From the NCBI GenBank assembly GCA_022432975.1, contig CM039503.1, forward strand, positions 48,897,259-48,961,258: 64,000 bases of DNA, given 5' to 3'. The stretch's first letter is position 1; every line of letters starts with the position of its first letter. The notes below the pieces were generated by a model, which saw nothing but the letters and a program-made list of their open reading frames with translations, was not told the origin of the DNA and did no database searches. Positions 49,644 through 61,900 of the stretch are shown piece after piece. The stretch is from Begonia masoniana. Lineage: Eukaryota > Streptophyta > Magnoliopsida > Cucurbitales > Begoniaceae. Made by a program: the position numbers and the translations under genes.

Positions 49644-50582
49644 TGTAACACCCGAGATTTTTCGGTGATACGATTTTTGATTATTATACTAGGATTTATT
49701 AGAGTTGTGGGATGTGTAGTGGGGAAAAAAACCAAACTGAGTGTAACCAAAACAAAACCATTGGTAAGAAACCAATGGAGGGGCAGTTTAGGTAGGAATT
49801 AAGGTAGGTGGGAGGAAGTCAACGGATGGATGCCAAGTGTCCAAACTTGTTGAGGAAGCCATACAACCTCTCTTCCTCTCTTCCCTTCCCTCCTACGAGA
49901 AACGCTTCTTTTTTTCTCTCCATTCTCTTCTCTATTTTCTCTCTTCCAGACGAAGTGCAACCATTTCCAAAAATCTGTCTTCTCCTGTTTTCTTCCATTT
50001 CTCCGTTAAAGGTTTGAGACTCACCTAGACGAACAAAGCTTGCAACTCACGGACAATAGGTAAGTTCATGCGTAAAGTTGGCCCTTAAGGCCCTACAGCA
50101 TGGAGGTACTAGGTTTTGGTTCAGGTAGATAGGTCGTAGGTTATACTTTAAACTAAACGTGTTCTGTGTGTTCTGTTTCATGTTTGTTTTCATTCTGTCG
50201 CCTATCTCTGTCATGTTTAAGCACTGTATCTGTTCATGCATACACGTTTTCTGGAAAACCATGCAAATGTTTTTCAGCACCAGATTTGAAGTTATGAAAG
50301 TTAAAAATGTGAATGTAATGTATGGTTAAGTGTAGACGAGGACTTACATCCTGTTATGTACTCCTGTTATGTCATGTTATGGCATGCACTCCTGTTGCGC
50401 CAGCTCTTCCTCCCACTTATACCTTCCTGTCCAGTGAAACGTAATGTAATGTAATGTTCATGTATTTGAAAATGTTCATGCACGACATATGCATCACTTC
50501 GCATTTCATGTTCTTACTGAGCTCTAAGCTCATAGTTGAACTCCATGTTGTAGGTACGGATCCTCTAGATGAGGACTTTGTG

Positions 50583-53500
50583 CCACCTTATGTCATCCAC
50601 CTTACATCTTCCACCTTACATCTTCCACCTTACATCTTCCACCTTACATCTTCCGCCTTACATCTTCCGCCTTACATCTTCCGCCTTACATCTTCCACCC
50701 TACGTCTTCCACCTTACATCTTCCGCCTTACATCTTCCACCTTACATCTTCCACCCTACGTCTTCCACCTTACATCTTCCGCCTTACATCTTCCACCTTA
50801 CATCTTCCACCTTACATCTTCCACCTTACATCTTCCGCCTTACATCTTCCACCTTACATCTTCCACCTTACATCTTCCACCTTACATCTTCCGCCTTACA
50901 TCTTCCGCCTTACATCTTCCACCTTATGTCATCCACCTTACATCTTCCGCCTTACATCTTCCGCCTTACATCTTCCGCCTTACATCTTCCGCCTTACATC
51001 TTCCGCCTTACATCTTCCACCCTACGTCTTCCACCTTACATCTTCCGCCTTACATCTTCCACCCTACGTCTTCCACCTTACATCTTCCACCCTACGTCTT
51101 CCACCTTACATCTTCCACCTTACATCTTCCGCCTTACATCTTCCACCCTACGTCTTCCACCTTACATCTTCCGCCTTACATCTTCCGCCTTACATCTTCC
51201 ACCCTACGTCTTCCACCTTACATCTTCCACCTTATGTCATCCACCTTACATCTTCCACCTTACATCTTCCACCTTACATCTTCCGCCTTACATCTTCCAC
51301 CCTACGTCTTCCACCTTACATCTTCCACCCTACATCTTCCACCCTACATCTTCCACCTTACATCTTCCACCTTACATCTTCCACCCTACGTCTTCCACCT
51401 TACATCTTCCACCTTACATCTTCCACCCTACGTCTTCCACCTTACATCTTCCACCTTACATCTTCCGCCTTACATCTTCCGCCTTACATCTTCCACCTTA
51501 CATCTTCCGCCTTACATCTTCCACCTTACATCTTCCGCCTTACATCTTCCACCCTACGTCTTCCACCTTACATCTTCCGCCTTACATCTTCCGCCTTACA
51601 TCTTCCGCCTTACATCTTCCGCCTTACATCTTCCACCCTACGTCTTCCACCTTACATCTTCCACCCTACGTCTTCCACCTTACATCTTCCACCTTACATC
51701 TTCCGCCTTACATCTTCCACCTTACATCTTCCGCCTTACATCTTCCGCCTTACATCTTCCGCCTTACATCTTCCACCCTACGTCTTCCACCTTACATCTT
51801 CCGCCTTACATCTTCCACCCTACGTCTTCCACCTTACATCTTCCGCCTTACATCTTCCACCTTACATCTTCCGCCTTACATCTTCCACCTTACATCTTCC
51901 GCCTTACATCTTCCACCTTACATCTTCCACCTTACATCTTCCGCCTTACATCTTCCACCTTACATCTTCCGCCTTACATCTTCCGCCTTACATCTTCCGC
52001 CTTACATCTTCCGCCTTACATCTTCCACCTTATGTCATCCACCTTACATCTTCCGCCTTACATCTTCCACCCTACGTCTTCCACCTTACATCTTCCACCC
52101 TACGTCTTCCACCTTACATCTTCCACCTTATGTCATCCACCTTACATCTTCCGCCTTACATCTTCCACCTTACATCTTCCACCTTACATCTTCCGCCTTA
52201 CATCTTCCGCCTTACATCTTCCGCCTTACATCTTCCGCCTTACATCTTCCACCCTACGTCTTCCACCTTACATCTTCCACCTTACATCTTCCACCCTACG
52301 TCTTCCACCTTACATCTTCCGCCTTACATCTTCCGCCTTACATCTTCCGCCTTACATCTTCCGCCTTACATCTTCCGCCTTACATCTTCCACCTTACATC
52401 TTCCGCCTTACATCTTCCGCCTTACATCTTCCGCCTTACATCTTCCACCTTATGTCATCCACCTTACATCTTCCACCTTACATCTTCCACCTTACATCTT
52501 CCACCCTACGTCTTCCACCTTACATCTTCCGCCTTACATCTTCCACCCTACGTCTTCCACCTTACATCTTCCACCTTACATCTTCCACCCTACGTCTTCC
52601 ACCTTACATCTTCCGCCTTACATCTTCCACCTTATGTCATCCACCTTACATCTTCCACCCTACGTCTTCCACCTTACATCTTCCACCTTATGTCATCCAC
52701 CTTACATCTTCCGCCTTACATCTTCCGCCTTACATCTTCCACCTTACGTCTTCCACCTTACTCTTCCACCTTACATCTTCCACCTACATCTTCCACCCTA
52801 CGTCTTCCACCTTACATCTTCCGCCTTACATCTTCCGCCTTACATCTTCCACCTTATGTCATCCACCTTACATCTTCCGCCTTACATCTTCCGCCTTACA
52901 TCTTCCACCTTATGTCATCCACCTTACATCTTCCACCTACATCTTCCACCTTACATCTTCCACCTTATGTCATCCACCTTACATCTTCCACCTTACTCTT
53001 CCACCTTACATCTTCCACCTTATGTCATCCACCTTACATCTTCCACCTTACATCTTCCACCTACATCTTCCACCTACATCTTCCACCTACATCTTCCACC
53101 TTATGTCATCCACCTTACATCTTCCGCCTTACATCTTCCGCCTTACATCTTCCACCTTATGTCATCCACCTTACATCTTCCACCTTATGTCATCCACCTT
53201 ACATCTTCCACCTTATGTCATCCACCTTACATCTTCCACCCTACGTCTTCCACCTTACGTCTTCCACCTTACATCTTCCGCCTTACATCTTCCGCCTTAC
53301 ATCTTCCACCTTATGTCATCCACCTTACATCTTCCACCTACATCTTCCACCTTATGTCATCCACCTTACATCTTCCGCCTTACATCTTCCACCTTATGTC
53401 ATCCACCTTACATCTTCCGCCTTACATCTTCCACCTTATGTCATCCACCTTACATCTTCCACCTTATGTCATCCACCTTACATCTTCCACCTTATGTCAT

Positions 53501-54240
53501 CCACCTTACATCTTCCGCCTTACATCTTCCGCCTTACATCTTCCGCCTTACATCTTCCACCCTACGTCTTCCACCTTACGTCTTCCACCTTACATCTTCC
53601 ACCTTATGTCATCCACCTTACATCTTCCGCCTTACATCTTCCGCCTTACATCTTCCACCTTACATCTTCCACCCTACGTCTTCCACCTTACATCTTCCAC
53701 CTTACATCTTCCACCTTACATCTTCCACCTTATGTCATCCACCTTACATCTTCCACCCTACGTCTTCCACCTTACATCTTCCACCTTACATCTTCCACCT
53801 TACATCTTCCACCTTACATCTTCCACCTTACATCTTCCACCCTACGTCTTCCACCTACATCTTCCACCTTATGTCATCCACCTTACATCTTCACCTTACA
53901 TCTTCCACCTTACATCTTCCACCTTATGTCATCCACCTTACATCTTCCACCTTATGTCATCCACCTTACATCTTCCACCTTACGTCTTCCACCTTATGTC
54001 TTCCACCTTACATCTTCCACCCTACATCTTCCACCCTATGTCATCTACCTTACATCTTCCACCTTACGTCTTCCACCTTACATCTTCCACCCTACGTCTT
54101 CCATCTTCCACCTTACATCTTCCACCTTACGTCTTCCACCTTACATCTTCACCTTACATCTTCCACCCTACGTCTTCCACCTTACTCTTCCACCTTACGT
54201 CTTCCATCTTACATCTTCCACCTTATGTCTTCCACTATAA
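50583..54240 (+). repeat. 14-bp satellite array in the 5' LTR of H (about 260 units)
   Basis: The basic unit is ACATCTTCCACCTT. Variants: TTCCGCC for TTCCACC, ACGTCTTCCACC preceded by CCCT, and TGTCATCC. Units shortened to 12-13 bp become common after about 52750. 14 bp is out of step with codons, so three units (42 bp) give a 14-residue pseudo-peptide; the long open frames are a by-product of stop-free repeats and are not genes. Confidence 0.97.
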
Positions 54241-54999
54241 GTCATCCACTGTCTAGTTTCCAGTTATGTTTTCCATTTCAAAGTATACTGTCATTTGTCT
54301 CTAGTCGTTCATTTCTGTCTATTTATTTTCATCGTCCGTTTCTGCCATCCTATTCTCGTCTAGAGAGGGTACTCGTCCAAATTTTTAGTGTTCTAGTCTT
54401 CCTGTTTTTCTGCCAGAACCCTGTTTAAGTCGAAGTCAAGTCCTAGTGAAAATCCCAGAACTATTTTCATTTCTCCGTGCTTTCTATCTTCCTGTTTTCT
54501 TCTGTTATTTGTTTATGAAGTTTGATTTTAATATGCCTTCCAGTTTCATTTTCAGAGAAAATTTGTGACAGCCACCGACCAGATCGAGGTCCGAGGAGCC
54601 ATCACTCCGGGACATTCAAAACGGGGACTATATATTTTTTTTGAACTTTAAACAGAATGAACCTTTAAACAACAAACCCTTAAAACTTTTCAGAGAGAGA
54701 GAGAGAGAGAGAGTTCTCTGGAGTCGAAAAAAACGGGAAAAACAGTTAAAAACGAACTACAGAATAAACAACAGAAGGGAATCAGAACTGTGATGACCTG
54801 GATGTGTAAGTATGTGTACGATGACTACACGAACTGAAACTCGGATTGCGGTACGTCCACGCAGGCAAACCGGAAGGTGACAGGTCGTAAAGAGGAGGTC
54901 GTCACAATCCCACATCGATTGGGGAAGTATGTGGAAATGAAACATATGTAAAGAGACCTTCCCAAGATAGCAATACACGTTTTGGAGCACAATTGACAA

Positions 55000-55085
55000 C
55001 GGATCCCATAAGAACTCGAAGTTAAAAGTGCTTCAGCGAGAGTAGTACCAGGTTGGGTGACCGACTGGGAAGTCCTCGCCAAACA
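55000..55085 (+). promoter_or_regulatory. 5S rRNA-derived segment, Cassandra LTR 1
   Basis: CGGATCCCATAAGAACTCG and AGTAGTACCAGGTTGGGTGA match the middle and 3' part of plant 5S rRNA, including the internal RNA polymerase III promoter region. One base of the usual AACTCCGAAG is lost here. Confidence 0.85.
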
Positions 55086-55444
55086 AAGCCGTGAGAGGAG
55101 GATATTGGGTTACGGCTCAATCCCCAAAGCGGACAATATCTTGCTGAAAAATGGGTCGTTACAAATGGTATCAGAGCCTGTACCCAAACAGAAATATGGC
55201 CAACGAGAACGTTGGGCCCCCGAGGGGGGGTGATTGTAATGACTGGATGTGTAAGTATGTGTACGATGACTACACGAACTGAAACTCGGATTGCGGTACG
55301 TCCACGCAGGCAAACCGGAAGGTGACAGGTCGTAAAGAGGAGGTCGTCACAATCCCACATCGATTGGGGAAGTATGTGGAAATGAAACATATGTAAAGAG
55401 ACCTTCCCAAGATAGCAATACACGTTTTGGAGCACAATTGACAA

Positions 55445-55528
55445 CGGATCCCATAAGAACTCCGAAGTTAAAAGTGCTTCAGCGAGAGTAGTACCAGGTT
55501 GGGTGACCGACTGGGAAGTCCTCGCCAA
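55445..55528 (+). promoter_or_regulatory. 5S rRNA-derived segment, Cassandra LTR 2
   Basis: Same region with AACTCCGAAGTTAAAAGTGC intact. Near-identical to LTR 1 otherwise. Confidence 0.88.
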
Positions 55529-55890
55529 ACAAAGCCGTGAGAGGAGGATATTGGGTTACGGCTCAATCCCCAAAGCGGACAATATCTTGCTGAAAAATGG
55601 GTCGTTACAAATGGTATCAGAGCCTGTACCCAAACAGAAATATGGCCAACGAGAACGTTGGGCCCCCGAGGGGGGGTGATTGTAATGACTGGATGTGTAA
55701 GTATGTGTACGATGGCTACACGAACTGAAACCCGGATGGCGGTACATCCGCGTGGGCGAACCAGAAGGTGATAGGTCGTAAAGAGGGGGTCGTCACAATC
55801 CCACATCGCTTGGGGAAGTATGTGGAAATGAAACATATGTAAAGAGACCTTCCCAAGATAGCAATACACGTTTTGGAGCACAATTGACAA

Positions 55891-55972
55891 CGGATCCCAT
55901 AAGAACTCCGAAGTTAAAAGTGTTTCGGTGAGAGTAGTACTAGGTTGGGTGACCGACTGGGAAGTCCTCGCC
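55891..55972 (+). promoter_or_regulatory. 5S rRNA-derived segment, Cassandra LTR 3
   Basis: As LTR 2, but with GTGTTTCGGTGAGAGTAGTAC, a subtype shared with LTR 4. Confidence 0.88.
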
Positions 55973-56337
55973 AAACAAAGCCGTGAGGGGAGGATATTGG
56001 GTTACGGCTCAATCCCCAAAGCGGACAATATCTTGCTGAAAAATGGGTCGTTACAAATGGTATCAGAGCCTGTACCCAAACAGAAACTATGGCCAACGAG
56101 AACGTTGGGCCCCCGAGGGGGGGTGATTGTAATGACTGGATGTGTAAGTATGTGTACGATGGCTACACGAACTGAAACCCGGATGGCGGTACATCCGCGT
56201 GGGCGAACCAGAAGGTGATAGGTCGTAAAGAGGGGGTCGTCACAATCCCACATCGCTTGGGGAAGTATGTGGAAATGAAACATATGTAAAGAGATCTTCG
56301 CAAGATAGCAAGACACATTTTGGAGCACAATTGACAA

Positions 56338-56418
56338 CGGATCCCATAAGAACTCCGAAGTTAAAAGTGTTTCGGTGAGAGTAGTACTAGGTTGGGTGAC
56401 CGACTGGGAAGTCCTCGC
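56338..56418 (+). promoter_or_regulatory. 5S rRNA-derived segment, Cassandra LTR 4
   Basis: Same subtype as LTR 3; the LTR around it has a few private changes (GATCTTCGCAAGATAGCAAG). Confidence 0.88.
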
Positions 56419-56807
56419 CAAACAAAGCCGTGATGGGAGGATATTGGGTTACGGCTCAATCCCCAGAGCGGACAATATCTTGCTGGGAAAATGGGTCGTT
56501 ACAAGAACACTTGGAACATAATCAGAAGACATTAATTTTTGAACCACGGAAATAAAAGACTAAAGAAAACAGGGAGACATAACACTTTGAACGTTTAAAT
56601 AAAAGGCTGGGTGGACGACGGGCATGCAGAGAACGACGTGATAAAATACATGCAGTGAAAATATTGAGAAATATAAACTGAAAGACATATTGAAAGAAAG
56701 GCTACAGTGAATACCGGAATCGGGTGATCTGTGGCCGAAGGAGTAAATAAAACGGGGAGGAAGACGTAGGTAGAAAATGTAAGTAAACTGGGCGGGCAAT
56801 ATAGACT

Positions 56808-56911
56808 AGCGGTGGATGTGAATAAGATAGAAGTGAACAGTGGCAGCGGTGGATGTGAATAAGACAAAAGTGAACAGTGGCAGCGGTGGATGTGAATAAA
56901 CAAAAGAGAAC
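56808..56911 (-). repeat. 37-bp minisatellite in solo LTR I
   Basis: Nearly three copies of an AGCGGTGGATGTGAATAAGA...GTGAACAGTGGC unit. It relates to the CACCGGTGAAC minisatellite of solo LTR G and occupies the same LTR zone. Confidence 0.8.
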
Positions 56912-58746
56912 AACTTTTAATAGGATTACATAAAAACAGAAGTCGTGAAGACAGAAAGTATGAAAGCTTCAAATTTCAGAAAACGATTCAAATTATGATT
57001 TTGAACAAATCAGGAAAACACGATAGAAATTTAAGGAAAGAAGATTGCATGGATGACTCTAAAATCAGAGATAAACCATGCACACCCTAAAAGAGAAAGT
57101 ATTCCAATCAATTCCAGAATACTTCAGAACAGAAACTCAACTGTCAAATACAGAGATTTTAAACATCAGTACAGATGCCATACATCGTTTTAAAATCTCA
57201 GAAACAGTACAGAACTTGACATGCATTTCCAGAATTCACCATAACAGAAGTTTTTAAAACATACCACAAAACTTTAAAACCTCTTTCTCTCTGATCAGGA
57301 ATATGTCTAGCTGCCACAACCAAACCACATGAGCTCGATCCGCCAACTACATCAAATCATCATCTTGAGGCACAAAGTCCTCATTCACGGGTTCAGTACC
57401 TACATCAGGGAGTTCACCAATGAGTTTAAAACTCAGTAAGAACATATAAAAATGCAGTGATGCATATGCTATGCATGAACTTTCAGAATACGGTGACAGT
57501 ACAGTACATTACGTTTCACTGGCAGAGGGGTATAAGTGGGGCTTATAGGGGAACTGGCAAGTACACGACAGACACATAATAGATTTACAGAACAGAAACA
57601 GAACAGAACAGAAATAGTAGGCCAGTCCCCGTCCCGCACTTAACCAATACATTTCAGTCAGATTTTATCTTTCTTAACTTCAAAACGTGTGCAGAAGACA
57701 TTTTTGCATGAGCTTTCGGGAAAAACATGTATGCATGAAATTTCACAGTGCTTAAACATAAAACGACAGGCAACAGAAATAATACAACAGAACATAATGA
57801 GAGACACAGATAACTCAGAACTTAACTCTAACTTTCTCTACCTGAAACCTCCCGACAGAAGTAAAACCTAGAATCTCCGTGATGTAGGGCCTTAAGGGCC
57901 AACCTACGGATATGAACTTACCTATTTGCTGTAGAGTTGAGAGTCTTGAACGTGTTGCCTCGGTGTTGCACGAACCTATGACGTGCATGAAAAGGGAAAT
58001 CAACAAGCTATAAATGCTAACTAATAACTTAGTAGAATATGCAGAAAACTCCATTCCAACCTTTAGAAAACAGACTAACGTGTTTTCATCCAAAAACAGT
58101 GAGTTTTCTCAAAATATCGTAACCTTAAACTTCCACAAAACTCACATTTTAACTTATCCAAACTCGTTAACTTTAGCAGATGATTACCTTCACTGGAGAA
58201 AACAGAAGAAAGGAGGTCTTTTAGAAAGGTTACAGTCGCCTGGAGGAGAGAAAATAGAGAGCAGTGGAAAGAAGCAGATGAGAAATGAGGGTTTCATGTA
58301 GGAGGGAAGAGAAGAAGAACATGGCTTCTTCAACAAGTTGCCAAGTGTCACTCAACCATTGGCTTCCTCCCACCAATCTTAATTGGTTTACCTAATTTGC
58401 CCTCCCATTGGTTTTTAACCAAGGTGTTCTGTTTTGGTTGATTTTTAGTTTGGTTTTTCAATTGAATTATTAGTTAAATTCACCAATCCGTTTTCTCTAG
58501 ACATCCACTTGGGGTATCACAAAACTCCAATGAAATATGCACTTCATTAATGGCCAATATATGTATATCCCATTTAATAGTTCAAGGAATAATTACATGG
58601 CTAAAATGTCGGGTGTTACAAAATTTATACTCTGTGTAAAGTTTTCAAAAGTTTAATAAATGTTCAAAAAAAAATTAGTCCACATTTTTGAAATATCCAG
58701 AGTGATGGCTCCTCGACCCCGATCAGGTCTGGGGTCGTCACAGTTA

Positions 58747-58760
58747 TGGTATCAGAGCCA
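58747..58760 (+). other. Primer-binding site of H
   Basis: TGGTATCAGAGCCA, initiator tRNA-Met type, 4 bases after the 5' LTR end. Confidence 0.9.
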
Positions 58761-58970
58761 AATCAGGTTTTAAAAGCAATTCTGTAAACTGTCTGACTGC
58801 GCAACCCGCCACATGAGATCGCTCCACTAACTGTAAGTGTTTAAGTTTTTGTACCCATTTTGTTTATTAAGTTGAGTCTGTTATTATGTATAGGATTTTC
58901 TAGAAATGGTGAGAGGGTAAAGAGGGATTGAGAGACCCTTAAGTCTAAGAAAATTTTGGGGACAAAATTT

Positions 58971-58988
58971 CTATTAAGGAGGGTAGAA
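58971..58988 (+). other. Polypurine tract of H
   Basis: The purine-rich AAGGAGGGTAGAA run abuts the 3' LTR TGTAACACCC at 58989. The same run, in reverse complement, precedes the 3' LTRs of A, B and C. Confidence 0.85.
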
Positions 58989-61900
58989 TGTAACACCCGA
59001 GATTTTTTGATGTTACGGTTTTTGATTATTATACTAGGATTTATTAGAATTGTGGGATGTGTAGTGGGGAAAAAACCAAACTGAGTGTAACCAAAACAAA
59101 ACCATTGGTAAGAAACCAATGGAGGGGCAGTTTAGGTAGGAATTAAGGTAGGTAGGAGGAAGCCAATGGATGGATGCCAAGTGTCCAAACTTTTTGAGGA
59201 AGCCATACAACCTCTCTTTCTCTCTTCCCTTCCCTCCTACGAGAAACACTTCTCTGTTTCTCTCCATTCTCTTCTATGTTTTCTCTCTTCCAGACGAAGT
59301 GCAACCATTTCCAAAAATCTGTCTTCTCCTGTTTTCTTCCATTTCTCCGTTAAAGGTTTGAGACTCACCAAAACGAACAAAGCTTGCAACTCACGGACAA
59401 CAGGTAAGTTCATGCGTAAAGTTGGCCCTTAAATCCCTACAACATGGAGGTAGTAGGTTTTGGTTCGGGTAGATAGGTCATAGGTTATACTTTAAACTAA
59501 ACATGTTCTGTGTGTTCTGTTTCATGTTTGTTTTCATTCTGTCACCTATCTCTGTCATGTTCAGCACTGTATCTGTTTTTCCTTATGTCATCCACCTTAC
59601 TTCTTCCACCTTACGTCTTCCACCTTACATCTTCCACCTTACATCTTCCACCTTATGTCATCCACCTTACATCTTCCACCTTACATCTTCCACCTTATGT
59701 CATCCACCTTACTTCTTCCACCTTACATCTTCCACCTTATGTCATCCACCTTACATCTTCCACCTTATGTCATCCACCTTACATCTTCCACCTTACATCT
59801 TCCACCTTACATCTTCCACCTTATGTCATCCACCTTACTTCTTCCACCTTACATCTTCCACCTTACATCTTCCACCTTACATCTTCCACCTTACGTCTTC
59901 CACCTTACGTCTTCCACCTTACATCTTCCACCTTATGTCATCCACCTTACATCTTCCACCTTATGTCATCCACCTTACTTCTTCCACCTTACGTCTTCCA
60001 CCTTACATCTTCCACCTTATGTCATCCACCTTACATCTTCCACCTTATGTCATCCACCTTACATCTTCCACCTTACGTCTTCCACCTTACATCTTCCACC
60101 TTATGTCATCCACCTTACATCTTCCACCTTATGTCATCCACCTTACATCTTCCACCTTATGTCATCCACCTTACATCTTCCACCTTACATCTTCCACCTT
60201 ATGTCATCCACCTTACATCTTCCACCTTACATCTTCCACCTTATGTCATCCACCTTACATCTTCCACCTTACATCTTCCACCTTATGTCATCCACCTTAC
60301 ATCTTCCACCTTATGTCATCCACCTTACATCTTCCACCTTATGTCATCCACCTTACATCTTCCACCTTATGTCATCCACCTTACATCTTCCACCTTATGT
60401 CATCCACCTTACATCTTCCACCTTATGTCATCCACCTTACATCTTCCACCTTATGTCATCCACCTTACATCTTCCACCTTACATCTTCCACCTTACATCT
60501 TCCACCTTACATCTTCCACCTTATGTCATCCACCTTACTTCTTCCACCTTACGTCTTCCACCTTACATCTTCCACCTTACATCTTCCACCTTATGTCATC
60601 CACCTTACTTCTTCCACCTTACGTCTTCCACCTTACATCTTCCACCTTACATCTTCCACCTTACGTCTTCCACCTTACGTCTTCCACCTTACATCTTCCA
60701 CCTTACATCTTCCACCTTACATCTTCCACCTTATGTCATCCACCTTACATCTTCCACCTTACATCTTCCACCTTATGTCATCCACCTTACTTCTTCCACC
60801 TTACGTCTTCCACCTTACATCTTCCACCTTACATCTTCCACCTTATGTCATCCACCTTACTTCTTCCACCTTACATCTTCCACCTTATGTCATCCACCTT
60901 ACTTCTTCCACCTTACATCTTCCACCTTATGTCATCCACCTTACATCTTCCACCTTATGTCATCCACCTTACATCTTCCACCTTATGTCATCCACCTTAC
61001 ATCTTCCACCTTACATCTTCCACCTTATGTCATCCACCTTACATCTTCCACCTTATGTCATCCACCTTACATCTTCCACCTTATGTCATCCACCTTACAT
61101 CTTCCACCTTATGTCATCCACCTTACATCTTCCACCTTATGTCATCCACCTTACATCTTCCACCTTATGTCATCCACCTTACATCTTCCACCTTATGTCA
61201 TCCACCTTACATCTTCCACCTTATGTCATCCACCTTACATCTTCCACCTTATGTCATCCACCTTACATCTTCCACCTTATGTCATCCACCTTACTTCTTC
61301 CACCTTACATCTTCCACCTTACATCTTCCACCTTATGTCATCCACCTTACATCTTCCACCTTATGTCATCCACCTTACATCTTCCACCTTATGTCATCCA
61401 CCTTACATCTTCCACCTTATGTCATCCACCTTACATCTTCCACCTTACATCTTCCACCTTATGTCATCCACCTTACATCTTCCACCTTATGTCATCCACC
61501 TTACATCTTCCACCTTATGTCATCCACCTTACATCTTCCACCTTATGTCATCCACCTTACATCTTCCACCTTATGTCATCCACCTTACATCTTCCACCTT
61601 ATGTCATCCACCTTACATCTTCCACCTTATGTCATCCACCTTACATCTTCCACCTTATGTCATCCACCTTACTTCTTCCACCTTACGTCTTCCACCTTAC
61701 ATCTTCCACCTTATGTCATCCACCTTACTTCTTCCACCTTACGTCTTCCACCTTACGTCTTCCACCTTATGTCATCCACCTTACTTCTTCCACCTTACGT
61801 CTTCCACCTTACGTCTTCCACCTTACATCTTCCACCTTATGTCATCCACCTTACATCTTCCACCTTATGTCATCCACCTTACATCTTCCACCTTATGTCA

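Larger units (their letters stand above)
54789..56503 (+). mobile_element. Cassandra TRIM with four LTRs and three internal domains; TSD AGAAC
   Basis: LTRs at 54789-55163, 55235-55609, 55681-56055 and 56128-56503 (375-376 bp), each starting TGTAATGACTGGATG (first copy TGTGATGACCTGG) and ending GGGTCGTTACA. Internal domains of about 71 bp hold the PBS TGGTATCAGAGCC (55166, 55612 and 56058) and a G-rich polypurine tract. AGAAC flanks the whole array (54784-54788 and 56504-56508). The LTRs contain 5S rRNA-derived sequence, the hallmark of Cassandra, a terminal-repeat retrotransposon in miniature with no proteins of its own. Confidence 0.95.
54564..58620 (-). mobile_element. Solo LTR 'I', inverted, inserted in H; TSD AAATT
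   Basis: Plus-strand ends TGTGACAGCCACCGACC and AATGTCGGGTGTTACA. AAATT at 54559-54563 and 58621-58625. About 2.34 kb once the Cassandra array is removed, close to E, F and G. Minus-strand signals: exon 1 ending at 58188, intron 1 present, mini-exon 57922-57975, third exon from 57399. Confidence 0.92.
49644..58742 (+). mobile_element. 5' LTR of H, interrupted by solo LTR I
   Basis: Starts TGTAACACCCGAGATTTTTC; ends CTGGGGTCGTCACA at 58742. Parts: 49644-54563 and 58626-58742. Leader donor GTAAGTTCAT at 50060, acceptor before 50554. The first intron of relatives is absent at 50011/50012 (TAAAG joined to GTTTGAG). Confidence 0.9.
58743..58988 (+). other. Internal region of H, 246 bp
   Basis: Contains PBS, about 140 bp of leader, a relict gag start at 58905 (ATG GTG AGA GGG TAA; the first four residues MVRG equal those of element A's gag) and the polypurine-side sequence. 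Everything between gag codon 4 and the 3' end of pol is deleted. Confidence 0.88.

Noticed and set aside
50454..54428. Long open frames (up to 1,324 codons) rich in LHLPPYIF and HLTSST repeats
   Set aside because: They come from a 14-bp satellite that lacks stops in any frame; all three frames are open and the unit length is out of step with codons.
55000..56418. Genuine 5S rRNA genes
   Set aside because: Only part of 5S is present, diverged, and each copy sits inside a Cassandra LTR with PBS and TSD; these are retrotransposon-borne 5S derivatives.
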